Of a stretch of 64,000 nt of DNA, positions 1 through 13,226 are shown in pieces. Origin of the DNA: Pohlia nutans (lineage: Eukaryota > Streptophyta > Bryopsida > Bryales > Mniaceae); NCBI GenBank assembly GCA_022496805.1, contig CM040088.1:6014001-6078000 (forward strand). The letters are read 5' to 3'. The translations under genes were made by a program, and so were the position numbers. Within the stretch, counting starts at the first letter, position 1. Every line of letters begins with the position of its first letter. Below the pieces are notes generated by a model. It worked only from the letters and a program-made list of their open reading frames with translations. It searched no databases and was not told where the DNA came from.

Positions 1-1002
1 AACTCAGAAATTCAGTCTTAACCGGACCCTCACACAAATATATCATTACTTGTAAGTGTCAGACCTAACAATTCATGATCCATGATGGATATCAAGTTGG
101 GCACACTACTTTGATTCAACTTAGCACCTGCGTAGAGTTTCCAACTCAATTCTTGCTCCATAATATACAACATTGTTACCAAATTGGGCACTTCACAATC
201 CCTACCTCAAAACTTTCCCCCACTAGCAATATTTTGAAAAGCAATTGTCACTGCCATGCTCACCAAGCTCTCAGAATTCTCCTTGCCACAAGGTCTTCAA
301 CCCTCATTCTAGAACGTCATCATTTATCCACAATATCCAAGTCCACTCTGATCTCCATGCTGATTACTTCATACTGGTATCCTATTACTGCAGAACCATT
401 CAAAAGCTCACATCGATACAAAAAACTAAAACAACGTAGGCATAATCCCAGCCCAAATGAGTCAAAAACATCAGTCCATGACCATGCTCAGAAATGAAGT
501 CTCACACCGAGAGAAACTAATGGAGCGAAGAAGACAACCTAAGCCTTGAAAACTGATACTGCACCAGGTAGTCACATTCTAGAAAACCTATGCCGTGAAA
601 GAAACGCAAGCTCATCTTCAAAGACAATAAAAACGAGCTTCAAAGGATTGAAAGATACAAACCCATTCAACAAGGCAACAGTTAAACAAATCAAGCACAA
701 ACTAAATATGAAACATTTCAAACCCCAAATCCGCTTCAAAATAAAACAGCTAGCTAGACGCTGCGTTAAGATTGACATTCATTAAAATACAAAAGAGCAG
801 CAACTGAAAAGGTTTCAGTAACACGAAGAAATACTATATAAACAGAAAGAACTAAAGCAAAACCGATTCCCGATTGAAATAAATGAGCTCCGCATGTGTC
901 ATCAAAAGAAAATATGTTGATCCCGAAGTGATCAAACTACAAGAAAGTCAATACAAAAGGTCCACTAAGTTAAAATCTATAACACGGAACAACATGAAAC
1001 AC
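1..1002. other. Intergenic DNA 3' of tubulin copy A
   Basis: AT-rich DNA beyond the 3' end of the first beta-tubulin gene. I see no convincing coding region, RNA gene or repeat; the open frames here are short and show no recognisable motif. The near-identical tubulin inverted repeat starts at about 1003. Confidence 0.6.
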
Positions 1003-3093
1003 GGGTATACACAAAAGGATTGAACACAAATATTATATCAACACTTGTAAGTACATAAACCCGGGATTATACCCTAAGCCCAGAAACACACCGTCCTGTT
1101 TCACGAGCCAGCTCCAAAACACACGCCAACCCAACCACTCCTACCATCACTACTACACCCTCTACGCCTCCTCCAGATCCTCCTCGTACTCGCCTTCCTC
1201 CTCCGCCGACGCGTCCTGGTACTGCTGGTACTCCGACACCAAATCGTTCATGTTGCTCTCCGCCTCCGTGAACTCCATCTCGTCCATCCCCTCGCCTGTG
1301 TACCAATGCAAAAACGCCTTCCTCCTGAACATCGCCGTGAACTGCTCCGACACCCGCCGGAACATCTCCTGGATCGACGTCGAGTTCCCGATGAACGTCG
1401 ACGACATCTTCAGTCCCGTCGGCGGGATGTCGCACACCGACGACTTCACGTTGTTCGGGATCCACTCCACGAAGTACGACGAGTTCTTGTTCTGCACGTT
1501 GATCATCTGCTCGTCCACCTCCTTCGTCGACATCTTCCCCCGGAACATCGCCGACGCCGTCAGGTACCGCCCGTGCCGCGGGTCCGCCGCGCACATCATG
1601 TTCTTCGCGTCCCACATCTGCTGCGTCAGCTCCGGCACCGTCAGCGACCTGTACTGCTGCGATCCCCGCGACGTCAACGGCGCGAACCCCACCATGAAAA
1701 AGTGCAGCCGCGGAAACGGAATCAGGTTCACCGCCAGCTTCCGCAGATCCGAGTTCAGCTGACCCGGAAACCGCAGGCAGCAAGTGATCCCACTCATCGT
1801 CGCAGATATCAAATGGTTCAAGTCACCGACTGCCAAACCACCACCACCACCCAACACATCAGCCCCACACTCATCCAAAACCTCTCCAAATATCACATCG
1901 TCAACCATTCAAATCTCCACAACCAACCACACTCACATGAAGGGGTGATCAGCTTCAATGTCCTAAAACAGATGTCGTATAGCGCCTCGTTATCCAACAC
2001 CATGCACTCGTCCGCATTCTCAACCAGCTGGTGCACCGACAAAGTCGCATTGTAAGGCTCCACCACAGTGTCCGACACCTTCGGTGAAGGGAACACCGAA
2101 AACGTCAGCATCATCCTATCCGGGTACTCCTCGCGGATCTTCGATATCAACAATGTTCCCATCCCGGATCCCGTTCCTCCTCCCAAACTATGGCACACCT
2201 GAAACCCTGCCAACCATCCCCAACCAACCACAGTCTCAGCACCAATAAACATTGCCCAAAACCACCCAAACCCAAAACAAACCAATAACACCTGCACCCC
2301 CTCCCGCCATAAGCCATCGGACCATTACTCATTACACCGTTACCCATCACAAGTACCTTGCAAGCAGTCGCAGCTCTCCGCCTCCTTCCGCACCACGTCC
2401 AACACCGAGTCGATCAACTCCGCTCCCTCCGTGTAGTGTCCCTTCGCCCAGTTGTTACCAGCGCCCGTCTGTCCGAACACGAAGTTGTCCGGCCGGAAGA
2501 TCTGTCCATAAGGACCCGACCGAACGCTGTCCATCGTCCCGGGCTCCAGATCCATCAGCACCGCGCGCGGCACGTACCGCCCGCCGCTCGCCTCATTGTA
2601 GTAAACATTGATGCGCTCCAGCTGCAAGTCCGACACGCCCTGGTACGTACCCGTCGGGTCAATGCCATGCTCCTCGCACACCACCTCCCAGAACTTGGCA
2701 CCGATCTGGTTGCCGCACTGCCCTCCCTGGATGTGCAAAATCTCTCTCATCTTGACCCGCGCTACTCGGATCGCTCTCTTACCTTCTCTTGCGAGCTAGC
2801 TACGGCGCAGCACCAATACACGATCCGGAAGGAGGAGAGAGGGAGGTCAGGAAGCTGATGCGGAGCCTGTGCACTGCGTCCGGCTACAGCGACAGACAGC
2901 AAGAATGGCCCGATTGCAACAGGGGCGTCGAAACACATTTGAGGGGGGAGCAAAGAGCCAGAGAGATAAAGAAGGCCCCGTTCCCACTGGATTAGGTCTG
3001 TTTTTGGGCTCAACTGCGTGGGCCGTCGGATCGGAGATCCGGCGGTGCAGATGATCCGGGCAGCCCTGAGATTGTGCGGGGGCCACTGCCTGC
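1003..3093 (-). repeat. Inverted-repeat arm A (tubulin unit)
   Basis: This 2,091-bp arm is the reverse complement of 14547-16637. Paired coordinates sum to 17640 throughout, so there is no indel. It holds the whole beta-tubulin gene with both introns, about 340 bp upstream and about 160 bp downstream. The one difference I found is at 1297 (T; A on the gene strand) against G at 16343, a silent Thr codon change (ACA/ACG). Both edges are abrupt: at 1003 the flanks are unrelated, and at 3093 a MITE begins. Confidence 0.93.
1162..2750 (-). CDS. TUBB: Beta-tubulin, copy A
   Basis: Beta-tubulin, which with alpha-tubulin forms the GTP-binding heterodimer of microtubules. Three exons: 2750-2357, 2206-1937 and 1829-1162, with GT-AG introns of 150 and 107 bp. 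The protein is 443 residues, a normal family length. Visible are the MREI N-terminus (the co-translational signal for tubulin mRNA autoregulation), the nucleotide loop GGGTGSG at about residues 140-146, and an acidic tail ending [13 protein letters not shown]. Introns split codons 132 and 222, as expected for plant beta-tubulin genes. The start is fixed by MREI. Exons are GC-rich, especially at third positions, unlike the AT-rich surroundings. The encoded protein appears identical to copy B at 14890-16478. A MITE sits about 345 bp upstream of this ATG but not in copy B, so the promoters differ even though the transcribed regions are nearly identical. Confidence 0.98.
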
Positions 3094-3413
3094 CCTCGTC
3101 ACTAACTCCCATTCAGAGGAGGGGATATCGCCGGCTGCCCGCCCATATTCCCTGCCTGGCCAAAAAATCCCAAATTTTGTTTTTTGCACTTTGGGATGCC
3201 CTCTTTTGTTTTTTTTGAAGTTTTGAGTTTAAAAATGGGGTCTACGACCCCATTTTACCCTCACCGGTGACCCCTTCTACTAGTGGTGACATCAACCGTT
3301 CAAAATAAGGGGGCAAATTTACCCCAATTTTTATTTGCCGGGCAGGGATTTTGGGAAATATGGGCGGGCAGCGCGGCTGTAGCCCCTCCTCCGATGGGGA
3401 GTTAGGGACGAGG
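3094..3413. mobile_element. Mutator-like MITE with 9-bp target duplication
   Basis: A 320-bp element with roughly 60-bp imperfect terminal inverted repeats; the ends read CCTCGTCACTAACTCCC and, reversed from the right, CCTCGTCCCTAACTCCC. It is flanked by ACTGCCTGC (3085-3093) and ACTACCTGC (3414-3422), a 9-bp target duplication with one mismatch. The same place in copy B (around 14546) is an empty site with one copy of ACTGCCTGC. Long TIRs and 9-bp duplications are typical of Mutator-like elements. It has no coding capacity, so it is non-autonomous. Its middle contains short palindromes such as TGGGGTCTACGACCCCA. Confidence 0.85.
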
Positions 3414-3422
3414 ACTACCTGC

Positions 3423-3515
3423 CGAATTCCAACTGGATCTCGTAGCTCCCTTCTAGATGGGCACACAGGGGCCGCTGGATCTGGAGATTGACGATGGAGA
3501 TTGACTCGGGCTGGA
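3423..3515. repeat. Diverged continuation of the tubulin repeat beyond the MITE
   Basis: Sequence just beyond the MITE is still alignable with the reverse complement of about 14465-14546 (shared stretch CCGCTGGATCTGGAGAT and neighbouring words), but with many differences and small indels. The duplicated unit was therefore originally longer, and only the part inside 1003-3093 remains nearly identical. Confidence 0.7.
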
Positions 3516-4704
3516 ATAGGGCGTCATACAAAATTCCGTACCAGACCTGGTGGGGTCGCATTTGTCATCTAAGACAAAGTTGAAAAGCTTCCGGTGATCT
3601 TTTCTTTGAAATTACATTTCATGTAAGGTAACTATACCTTAAAGCATTCACCTTACCAACTGAGCCTATTTATACACATAAAACAGAAAATATTTTCATT
3701 GGGTCTTAATAGCAAGTTCAAGAGGATTTCAACGCACTTTAGCATGCATTATTTGGACACCGTATGAATAAGTTATGAATTTTCAAAGTATTGACTGCCG
3801 GTACAGGTTGATTTTAAAGCGACCCTAAACTCCGGTGTTCAGATTGTGCACATTCTCATCAACAGTTGGGTGTGAGAATCTACTTACTATGGAAGATTGA
3901 ACTATGGACGCTTTTAGATATAATTACCTTATTAGAGTTTTCCGGAAAATCAATTCAGGCTAAGGGCCACTTCACACTATAGCCGTCTAAGTGAAGAGTC
4001 GGTGGATTGAGTGGCCGAAATTTGTTGACATTCCAAAGAAATGGACTTAAAATAGGCAATAAAGTATAGTTTTGAATTTTGATTAAAAATTTAATCGACG
4101 AGCTCTTGACCATGGTTTGGGTTTTTCCTCCTGTCTGATCCAAACTTCCTTTGAGAGCCCGTCGCTTTGGTCAAAAAGTGTTGCGATGTAGGCATTTTGG
4201 AGGGTGACGGCCTTTGGACTTTGGCCTCTAGGGTTAAAGGTCAAGAGGCCAAATTCTTGGTTCTTGCAATCTAATTGGTGGGAATTGACATCCTCTCGAC
4301 CTTCAGCCATAGTGTGAAGCAGTTCTAAGTAATTCAAGTTTGTTGCCTTGTGTTTTTAACATGCAAATAGAGTTCGTTGGCACTCAGTGTCACAAGCAGC
4401 CAAGTGGTTTGCCTTGGAGGTGAGTGAGGAGCACAAGGGATTCATTTGTGGGAACTCAAGTGTGTTGTGAGGGAGCTTCTCTAGTTTTGGTGAAGTGCAA
4501 AACGTGTCAAATTTCCCTGACATTGCGAAACATTGTGATTGATCAGAAGAAGGAACCGAAACTTGTTTTCGCTGCCTTTCAAGCTAGAATACCATTTTTG
4601 CCTTATCTTTCCTCTTGTAGAATTTATTTGTTTGACTTTCTGCAGAACTATATTGAAATTTATAAATTGCAATGGATTTAAGTTTTGTTGAATCCTATGT
4701 TTAA

Positions 4705-5283
4705 CCCCTAAATTTGTACAACACTCTCCAAATTTGGATAATTGTAAAGATGCATTATAAAATGCGACTAAAAGGGATATTTTGAACTTTATGTATGAAT
4801 AAAAGTTGTACATTATGAATTTTAGATTCTGTCCATACGATCAGATCTGTGATTTCAATCACCAATATTTTGTATAAAATTTCAAACATAAAATTCAAAA
4901 TTCTTTTGAATTTTGATTATGAGTAAGATCTTGACAATTTGTGTTGATGAAATTTGTTGTGATGGGTTGAAATGTAATATTCTAAGTATAGTGATTTTTG
5001 GAGAATTTTTGGTTGGTGGATTTTATGAAATGGTTTTTTCAAGAGCACTCTTGATTCATTTTGAACTAAGATCTTAAAAAAATTTGGTGGAAATGTGTGA
5101 CATGGAATGAGGCATATAATTTTCACAAATTACCCCCTTTTTAATCGGATCACACATGCATAAAGCTATCTTGCCATAAAATTTTATAATAATTTTTTTA
5201 CTTGCAAAAAGCGCATGATGGATGAGAAAACGAATTTTTATTTTGTACATCAGGCCAAAAATGCTTAGTTAGGCAGTTAGAGA
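4705..5283. mobile_element. TTAA-flanked TIR MITE, family T1, copy 1
   Basis: About 579 bp between TTAA (4701-4704) and TTAA (5284-5287), starting CCCCTAAAT. Two better-preserved copies lie at 32652-33226 and 33698-34264; shared internal words include AAAGATGCATTATAAAATGC and GCATGATGGATGAGAAA. This copy has the most decayed right end. There is no coding capacity. TTAA target sites with C-rich ends point to piggyBac-like or Sola3-like transposition. Confidence 0.7.
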
Positions 5284-6923
5284 TTAATGTAATGTCTAAT
5301 TTATTATGTCCTTCATGGTACAAACTTGTTTGAGATGATTTAAATCATAAATTTAGTTAAACCATCTTTCATGCTCACACTTCTTTAAAACGTAACAAAT
5401 AGGGTGATAAGAACATGTAATTTTTGTAGGAGTTTTTGTAACTTCTTTTTGTTCAAACTTGTATGGTTTTTATCAACTCGATGATTATAAACTTGGTCCT
5501 TTCTGAATTATAGTTTTCTCAATACCGTGAATTAAATTTGTGAATTCTGGGTCTCTCACGAATTAAAATAATATTTTTAATTCATAATCCTCATCATAAC
5601 TTGAATACATAATGAAAACTTTTATAATCATGACTTATATTATCAAAACTTACAGAATCATAACTTGAATTCAAAAATCCTAATCATAACTTGAGTGGGT
5701 CGGTGTTTTGCTCGAGCACAGTAAAATAAGTTGCTAGTTAATTGAACTGTTACTACAATTTACTTCACAAATGAAGTAAATTTTTTGAATTCATTTTCAG
5801 GACACGCCGCCAAGTGGCAAGATGTGGAAGTGGAGAGTCATGCAAACGCTCGATCCCTTGGAATTCAAATTTCAAATTCTAAAGCCGAGTGGCAGTTTCT
5901 CAACCGTTCTGTTGCTACGGACGGAAGTCCTCTTTAAAATCCCAGCAACCTGACCTACACCCAATTTGAATGAGAGCCTAGTGAATTCAAAAATTTCCCC
6001 TACTGTCACTCACATGGCATCATGCCAGCCAATTAACTGACTTACTGGGCATCTCGCCAAATATTCTGCCAACCCATCTTGTATTCGGTGCCGCCAACAT
6101 CACTGTACTGGTTTACTCCAATAAGCCTAAATTTAATGTTGATACCTGCCCGCCCTGATACCCGGGCATAACCACTGTGTTGTCTGGATGTTTATAGCCT
6201 CAATTACACTCTGAACCAGGCAACTTTTTTTTTGGGCGAATTTGGGAGTAACTGATTTTCTTTTCTTTTTTCTATTTTTTTTCTTTTTTTTCTTTTTCTT
6301 CTTTTCTTTTCTTTTCTTGAAACACAGGTGAGTTATCTGTAAAGTTGAGGGTTGACTGGGCCTTTATCATGATAAAATTGTTGGAAACGTAAATTCAACC
6401 AGAGTCATTTTCAGGAGAGAAAGGTTGGGTGAGTGCCTTGATTTAGTGTGAGTCAGAGCCTGTCGCATAGGTGCAAGCTTACTAAACCCAAATGGTCTGA
6501 GGTGTGAGGCTTGACTGTTGCCAGAAAACTCCAGGGCGCGCAGAAAAAACTTGGGTCAGAAGTTATTTAGCATTGTTTCTGGTGCTTTCAAACTTTGCAC
6601 CCAACATTTGTTTTTAGTTCCCAACACAAGCTCGTTTTTGGGGAACAAATCTACTGTTCGCTCAAAGTCCGGTCCAGTCACCCACTTTTCAATGACTTTG
6701 CGGATAACTCTTGGGAGTAACTACTTTTACACACAAAAAAAATTGGTGAAAATTTGGATGAATATAGAGTTATCCGAAAAGAGAGCTGGTTTGCAAGTGG
6801 AGTTCAAGTGGAATTCTCTTCCCATAATTACAATTTCTAACAAGTGTTTGAAAACAAAACTGCTTTTCGAGCACAGTTCAAGTGGATTTCTCTTCCTATA
6901 ATTATGTTTTTTGACAAACATTG

Positions 6924-7380
6924 TTCATGAATAGTTTCTAAGATCAGGGTTGGAGAGCGTGTAGGAACTCTCCTCTAGCATTGGGGAGGTTATGAGTTCC
7001 ACATCTCATGGTGGTGCATGAACTTGCTTAAATTATTTTCCAACTCACCATAGACTAGTTTTGCAGTCTTTTGAACTTAAAACGAGTTTAAGGTGAGTTT
7101 AAGGTTTCTTTCCACTTTAAGACACTCTTTTCGGTTAACTCTATTGTTTATGAAAAGTTTCCATGGTCGGGGCTCTTGAATTGCGGGAACGTGTGGGAAC
7201 TCTCCTCTAGCATTGGGAAGGTCGCCAGTTCCACGCCTCATGGTCATGTTGGGCCTTGCTTTAGATTATTCTCCAACTCATCATAGACTAGTTTTATAGT
7301 CTTTTTGAACTCAAAACAAGTTTAAGGTGAGTTTAAGGTTTCTTTCCACTTTGAGACACTCTTTTCGGTTAACTTTATTG
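6924..7380. repeat. Direct duplication of about 225 bp, two copies
   Basis: Two adjacent diverged copies (about 6924-7146 and 7147-7380) share GGAACTCTCCTCTAGCATTG, GTTTAAGGTGAGTTTAAGG and CACTCTTTTCGGTTAACT in the same order. Noncoding and of unknown origin. Confidence 0.75.
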
Positions 7381-9669
7381 CCAAAACCTTCTCTTAAAGC
7401 CAAAATCATTATTTGTTCGTAGTAACTACCACGTATCATCTTGAGAATGGTTTACAGTACGATAAACCTCTCAAAATTTGACGTGAAAATTTGATTGAAT
7501 TCTGACCCTAGCTCAAAGTGAAGTTGTCAATATTTGAAAGTTCCTTGCTATAGATTTTCTTATGAATGAATATACACGTGGGCGAGAAGGGCCATTTTGA
7601 AACTCGTGCCAAAATCTAAAATTTTATTGAATATTTTATTTGAATAAAAACTTTTAAAATTAATAATTTTTTCATTATTAAAATTTACTATAAATGTTTT
7701 ATTTTTAAGAACTATTTTTAATTATAAAAAATATTTCAAAAGTATTAAAAATTAATATCTAATCTAATGTGGCCAAGAGACGACCACATCAGATCCACAT
7801 TAGATTTAATATCATTATTTTATTCATTTAAAAAAAAATTAGTTTTAAATTAATTTTTTGGAATAGTAACTCGCTACCTTCAAAAGGCCTTAGATTTCCT
7901 CGAATGCTAGTAGAGGCCTACCTAATATATGCATGAAATCATTTTACATTTGATAGTAAGATTCAATCATTTGGTCAATTCATGTGGTAGACAATGTCAA
8001 ACATTTCACATATTTGTGCACATTTAAAATTGAACCCCTAGAGTTTTTGATAGGTTTATGCCCAAACTCCAATAGTAAACCTTTCCCAATGCTCTTTCCC
8101 ATAGCAATGTTAAAATCTTAAATTTGTATGATTTTTGAATGTAAACAATTCTAAAATCTTATACTAAAAATGTGTTTAATTTTATCATCCTAAAATTTTA
8201 GAGTGAAAAACTCCATTGATTGGAATAACATAAAAGAGTGGCTTGCATGTGAGCTTGTGAGCCTAAGAGCCTAGATTTTATTTTTAAATCTTATTAGGAT
8301 GGACCTAAGACCGTGGTTTTATGGTTTAGGGTTTGAACACTTTGTAGTTGCAATTAGAGCATTGTCCATATTAGAATTGTATGAAACAATTCCAAACAGG
8401 ACATGTAGAAGTCAATATCAAATAGAATAGAATGTGACTAGATCCATGTCAAAATCAATAGTATTCTCACAATATAATAAATGTGGTATATACAGAAGTA
8501 GAAACGAGATTAACTCCTTATGTCCTAGGAGACTACGATGTGGTTGACGCTGTACCTGAGCAAGCCGCTACATGTCCAATTTCAATGTTTTCTAAATATA
8601 GACTTTTATTTCGGACAGTTGTTCATTTCATCTTTTCAATGGTGTAACTCCTGCGTCCAAATGATCATTTATGAACTAATTATAAAATTCAGGAGGCATA
8701 GCCTTCGTTTATCATCATTTTTAGTGCACATGCAAACTTCTCGGACAATGATGGGGGTGATTTCACGGTAGGCATTAAATTTGTCAAAATACAAAAGCGT
8801 ATAGTATGTAAACTATTTTCCAATACTAGGCCATTGACACTATATAATAATTTCGGAAAATGTTTAAATATATTACAATATAATATTTTTCAAAATAATT
8901 GGAATCTTTTCATCATATTATATATTATTTTAGACTATTCTAGAATACTCATAGAATCTTTTGAAAATTTCTATGTGATGTTCATTGTATCACGTTCTTA
9001 CGGACATCTACCGCTCCGATTTAAAAAAAATCTTCTTACGTGTACATATAAACCAAATCAAATTTCTTTGTGAATTTATCAATTCTTCATAACTCAATCT
9101 TATACAAGGGCCAATTCATAAATTAAATTATTTTCAAAACTTATGTTATTTGGATAGTAATAGCTAACAACATTTCAAACTATATTTTAAAAAAAAGGTA
9201 AATAAATTCTTTGAGTAAAATAAAAGATATTAGCATTCAAGCATAAGTTTTCAATCATGGGCATGGAAAAAAATAGGGAAAAATAACTACCTTGCAATCC
9301 ACTCATAAGATGATTCTCAAAACATAGTAGTTTTGTTCCAATAGCCCTTTCTCTAGTGGACATTGGGTCATTGACATTACGAACATACACTTTATTTATG
9401 TCAACTTTGAAAGAGGATTAGAGTTTCTATCCATCTATTTGATTTTCAAAACTACATAAATGTATGTCATAATTATGGTCCTTTTTAAGATCCATTGATT
9501 GGTTCATCAAAATAAAATTTGAAAATCTTTTATTTCACCTATTTCTAAGTTTCTCATTCTAGGTTGTTCCAAGTGTTTAGCTACACCAAGGGCCTTTAGA
9601 GGTTAAAATAACTCCGCACCATTGTGAGAATTAGTGCTACCAAACAACTCTAAATGAGAACTAGATGTA

Positions 9670-10410
9670 GGATGAAATCACGGTAGGACAATCAAAATAT
9701 GTAGTGACAACTTTAGATTTCAAGATTTCTGGATTTCAAATTTTTTTAGTATCTTTTAAAAAAAAATTACATAGGGGGCTCAAATAATATAAACAACAAT
9801 GTCAAAACTTCTTATTTAAATTATTTAAAAAAAATTATAATAGTATTTGGATCAGGCCTTTTTTTCATTTTTCATGAAGTGTCAAAGCGACAATATTAAA
9901 TGTTGTAGTGGTATTCCATATTTTCAACATTCATCCACATGTTGGATAAAAAATATCACATTAGAAGATAGCACATATCAACGATTTTGTTTTCATCCAC
10001 AATTTGAAAATCTCATCCAAGATTTTTTTTCTTTAATTTGAAGTTTTTGGCTGAAAAATTCATTGTATGTGGCCATTTTTTAGCCAGATAATTTTTTATG
10101 GTGCAATCTGGTACTATTTTGCCCAAAAAAATGCCTTGATTTCGATCCAAATGTGTATTTTTATTGATTGTTACACCTCATAAAATGTGTAAAGATGTCA
10201 TAAATATTCTAAAAGATTCCAAAATAATATAAAAATATGTATAAATATTCCAAATATTTTAGAAAATTTTGATTATATATTTATTTAAACATTTTTGTAA
10301 TTGGTGTATAGTGCTAATGACGTAATAATGATGCAATTATAATGGCAAATGTTTTTTATACCATACACTTTTTTTTTGACAAATTTTGACGTCCTAGAGT
10401 GAAAACATCC
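9670..10410. mobile_element. Decayed TIR element, family T3
   Basis: Left end GGATGAAATCACGGTAGG and right end (reversed) GGATGTTTTCACTCTA are imperfect inverted repeats. The right half (10140-10410) matches 31895-32112 inside a shorter element of the same family, sharing ATCCAAATGTGTA and the order of words after it. A similar left end occurs near 8755. No target duplication was resolved and no transposase is seen. Confidence 0.5.
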
Positions 10411-13106
10411 GGTAGTGTTACGCGCATAACTAGACATGTCACAAATAGACTCTATAGCATAGAAGTCTATGTATATTAGGTTTAGGTTCTTAGCCTTAGG
10501 AATAAGGCCACTAATACTTTGAGATGAAAATACTTGGGCTAATGGCATTACATAAATCAACAATTGAAATGGCTTTCTAGGACTCTAGATGACCTTGGCA
10601 ATAAAGAAATGAAATGTTGTGGAGACATCATTGACTTGTTTTTCCTATATAAGAAGAATGGCCAACAAAGACAAAGTACATTAATAAGCAACCGTGCATA
10701 AGAAGAACAAAAATATATGCATTTAAAACTTACTCAATTGAATTGATAATTTTTCATGACGTGCTTTACCTCCATTGAAACTCCATTAGGGTCCTACAAA
10801 ATAGATTTTTGAGGTAATAAATAAACAATGCACATGTGTACTTTTAACGAAACAAGTGTTGTACTACATATACAGGCTAGCATTTGGGTGTCTGAATCAT
10901 TGGAGCAAAAAAGGCATGGAAGAGAACCTTGTCTTCTTGAAAGGCCACAATGTGGCATTGCAAACAACAACATTCAAAGATGGAGGCACTTGAAACATGG
11001 AGTAAATGGAATAGTTAGAATTAGAGACAATGTGAACGTGAACAAGAAGTGTAAAAATGAATAGCAATGAAAAAAAAATTTAGGATATAAACTCGCATGT
11101 CATTGTTGTACAATCCAAGACAATGTCCTCAGGCTGTGAAGAAGTTTTGATAGACATTTGCAGGGTGAGTTGGTTGGCTTTCTCTAGGGGTCTTCGTAAG
11201 AGCTTGCTACCCTTTTATTGTTTGGGATGCTTTTGTTGTGAAATTTAGCAACATATCATCATTTCTAACATCCTTACCCAGGGCCTCAAAGGCAAAAAAT
11301 ATTTGGAAAGCAAACCTTGTAAAATCTCTTGCTCAAGCTCTTGTTGGTAATGACCGCACCAAGACCGAAACACTAATCCACCGAGTTTGCAAATGCATAG
11401 GTTATAATGTAAGCTACAAAATGCTCAAGGTAAAAAAACAATAATGATTTGGATAACATAAGAATGTAAAAACTTCACCGTTTTTTATTTGTTCACAAGT
11501 GATGCCAAGTAAAGGCAATTCATTTAAATCCAATCTTTCAACAAAGTGAATTCGAGCAATCGACAATATTAGAAGATGTCAAAATTTGTAAACTGCTTGT
11601 AAGGATGTATCAGATGACAAGGGCACCATCATCTGCAAATGGTTGTCTGCAAAGTCAAATACGAGTTCCAACCAATTGTCATCAACCACAATCCACTATT
11701 GGATTAAAGTCGAATATGAGATAGTAGGGGCAGACGAGTCCTCGGGCGTATGCACAAGGATGATACATATGGATTTGTACAAGTTTGGCCTTTGAAGATA
11801 CGATGACAATCAACTTTATGTTGTAATGAAGAAGATGATAGAAGATTCATTGAAAATCATTGAAAATCATTGAAAATCCCAAATGACAAAAATATAAAGG
11901 ATACTATAGAACAATCAAGATAGATTCGTGAATGAATTAAAAATAGAAGTGAGAAAGATGCAAATCCTATCAAAAATTAATTAATACCTTTCTAAAAATC
12001 AATTAGGCCTAATAAAATTCTTTGGATGTGACTTTTGAAGCATTTTTGACATGTAGCATGTATAGTAACTTTAATCCCTTTATATCACCTGGCATCTTCA
12101 ATGTCATGTGCTTATCATATCCTAAACTCTAAGACAACCTCAAATTTCTACCTTTGATTGATGGCTCTAATGTTTTTCATTTTCATTTAAAGTCATGATA
12201 AAAAGATCTTTAGGTTTTTAAGTATATTTTGTGACAAATATGAATTTCATGAACAAGTATTTCAACGAATAACCCCCATTTCAAAATAATTTCCAAAATT
12301 CATGAACAAATTATATTTAGTAAATAAAAATGATTTTCAATTACTTAAATCATAATATTACATTCCTACTTGATTTTAAAATAAAATAAAATGTGCATAT
12401 AAAGTTGATTCCACAATTACTAAGTCAATCCTTATTTTAAATTAAACCATCACAATTAGGTTAACAAACATTGCCTTTGTCAATGCAAGGCCTGCTTTCC
12501 TAGTCCAAATCCAACTAGATCTACTTACAAAATCAACAAGTTTTTCGTCAACAACCAACAACAAAGAAGGATCCCGATAGACCCTCACAAAGCTTTAGCT
12601 TGTCCCAAATGAACTCGTCTAAAAGATAAATGAACTCGTTGAAAGTGATAATTTGAAAAATCAACATGTGCAGGGACCGATTGGTGAAAAAAAAAAGTCC
12701 CAAATCTCGTTAAAAAAAATGACCCAACCCATTAAAAATTTAAAATGAGTTTAGGATAAAAACAACAAAAAAACAAATAAAATGTCTAATAATTTATTTT
12801 GAAAAAACTGTAAAAGGTAGCTTGGGCGCTTGAATGAAGTGGCTGTTGGTTTTTCCATCCAATCCAATATTTTTTGACCTCGACTCCTACCTTTCTTTTA
12901 TTGAGGATTGGTTAGAGAGGCATTTGTAAAGTTCCAGGTTATTAATCAAGACCGTAGCCAACGTTGGGGGGAGTGTTTGGAGATAATAGAGACTTTGAGG
13001 GAAATGATTCATATCAAATCATTGGTTGAGGCCTGGGAGTTATGCATATACAACTCTTTAGTAGTTGATTAATTGGCTTGACTTGAATAAGTTGTGGAGA
13101 AGGAAC

Positions 13107-13226
13107 ATGGTGATTATAGTTAGTACTGCTACATGTGAGAGGCAATTCTCTATACAAAACTTCATTAAAAGCCATATAAAAATGAGGTTGAAGTTGGTGA
13201 CTTTAGATGTTCTATTGTGCATTTAG
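13107..13226 (+). pseudogene. hAT transposase C-terminal dimerisation fossil
   Basis: A 39-residue open frame contains STATCERQFSIQNFIKSHIK followed by a Leu-rich stretch ending in LDVLLCI. This matches the pattern of the hAT-family dimerisation region (S/T-x-x-x-E-R-x-F-S-x-x-x-x-I-K). The stop comes directly after it, and no intact upstream domain (zinc finger, catalytic DDE) is seen. It is a remnant of an autonomous hAT element, oriented plus, in the tubulin spacer. Confidence 0.6.

Noticed and set aside
1067..2055. Long open frames on other frames and strands across tubulin copy A (for example 1067-1783 and 1306-2055)
   Set aside because: GC-rich codon bias of tubulin creates long antisense frames. 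They have Arg/His- or Gly/Val-rich nonsense composition, and the same shadows appear in copy B.
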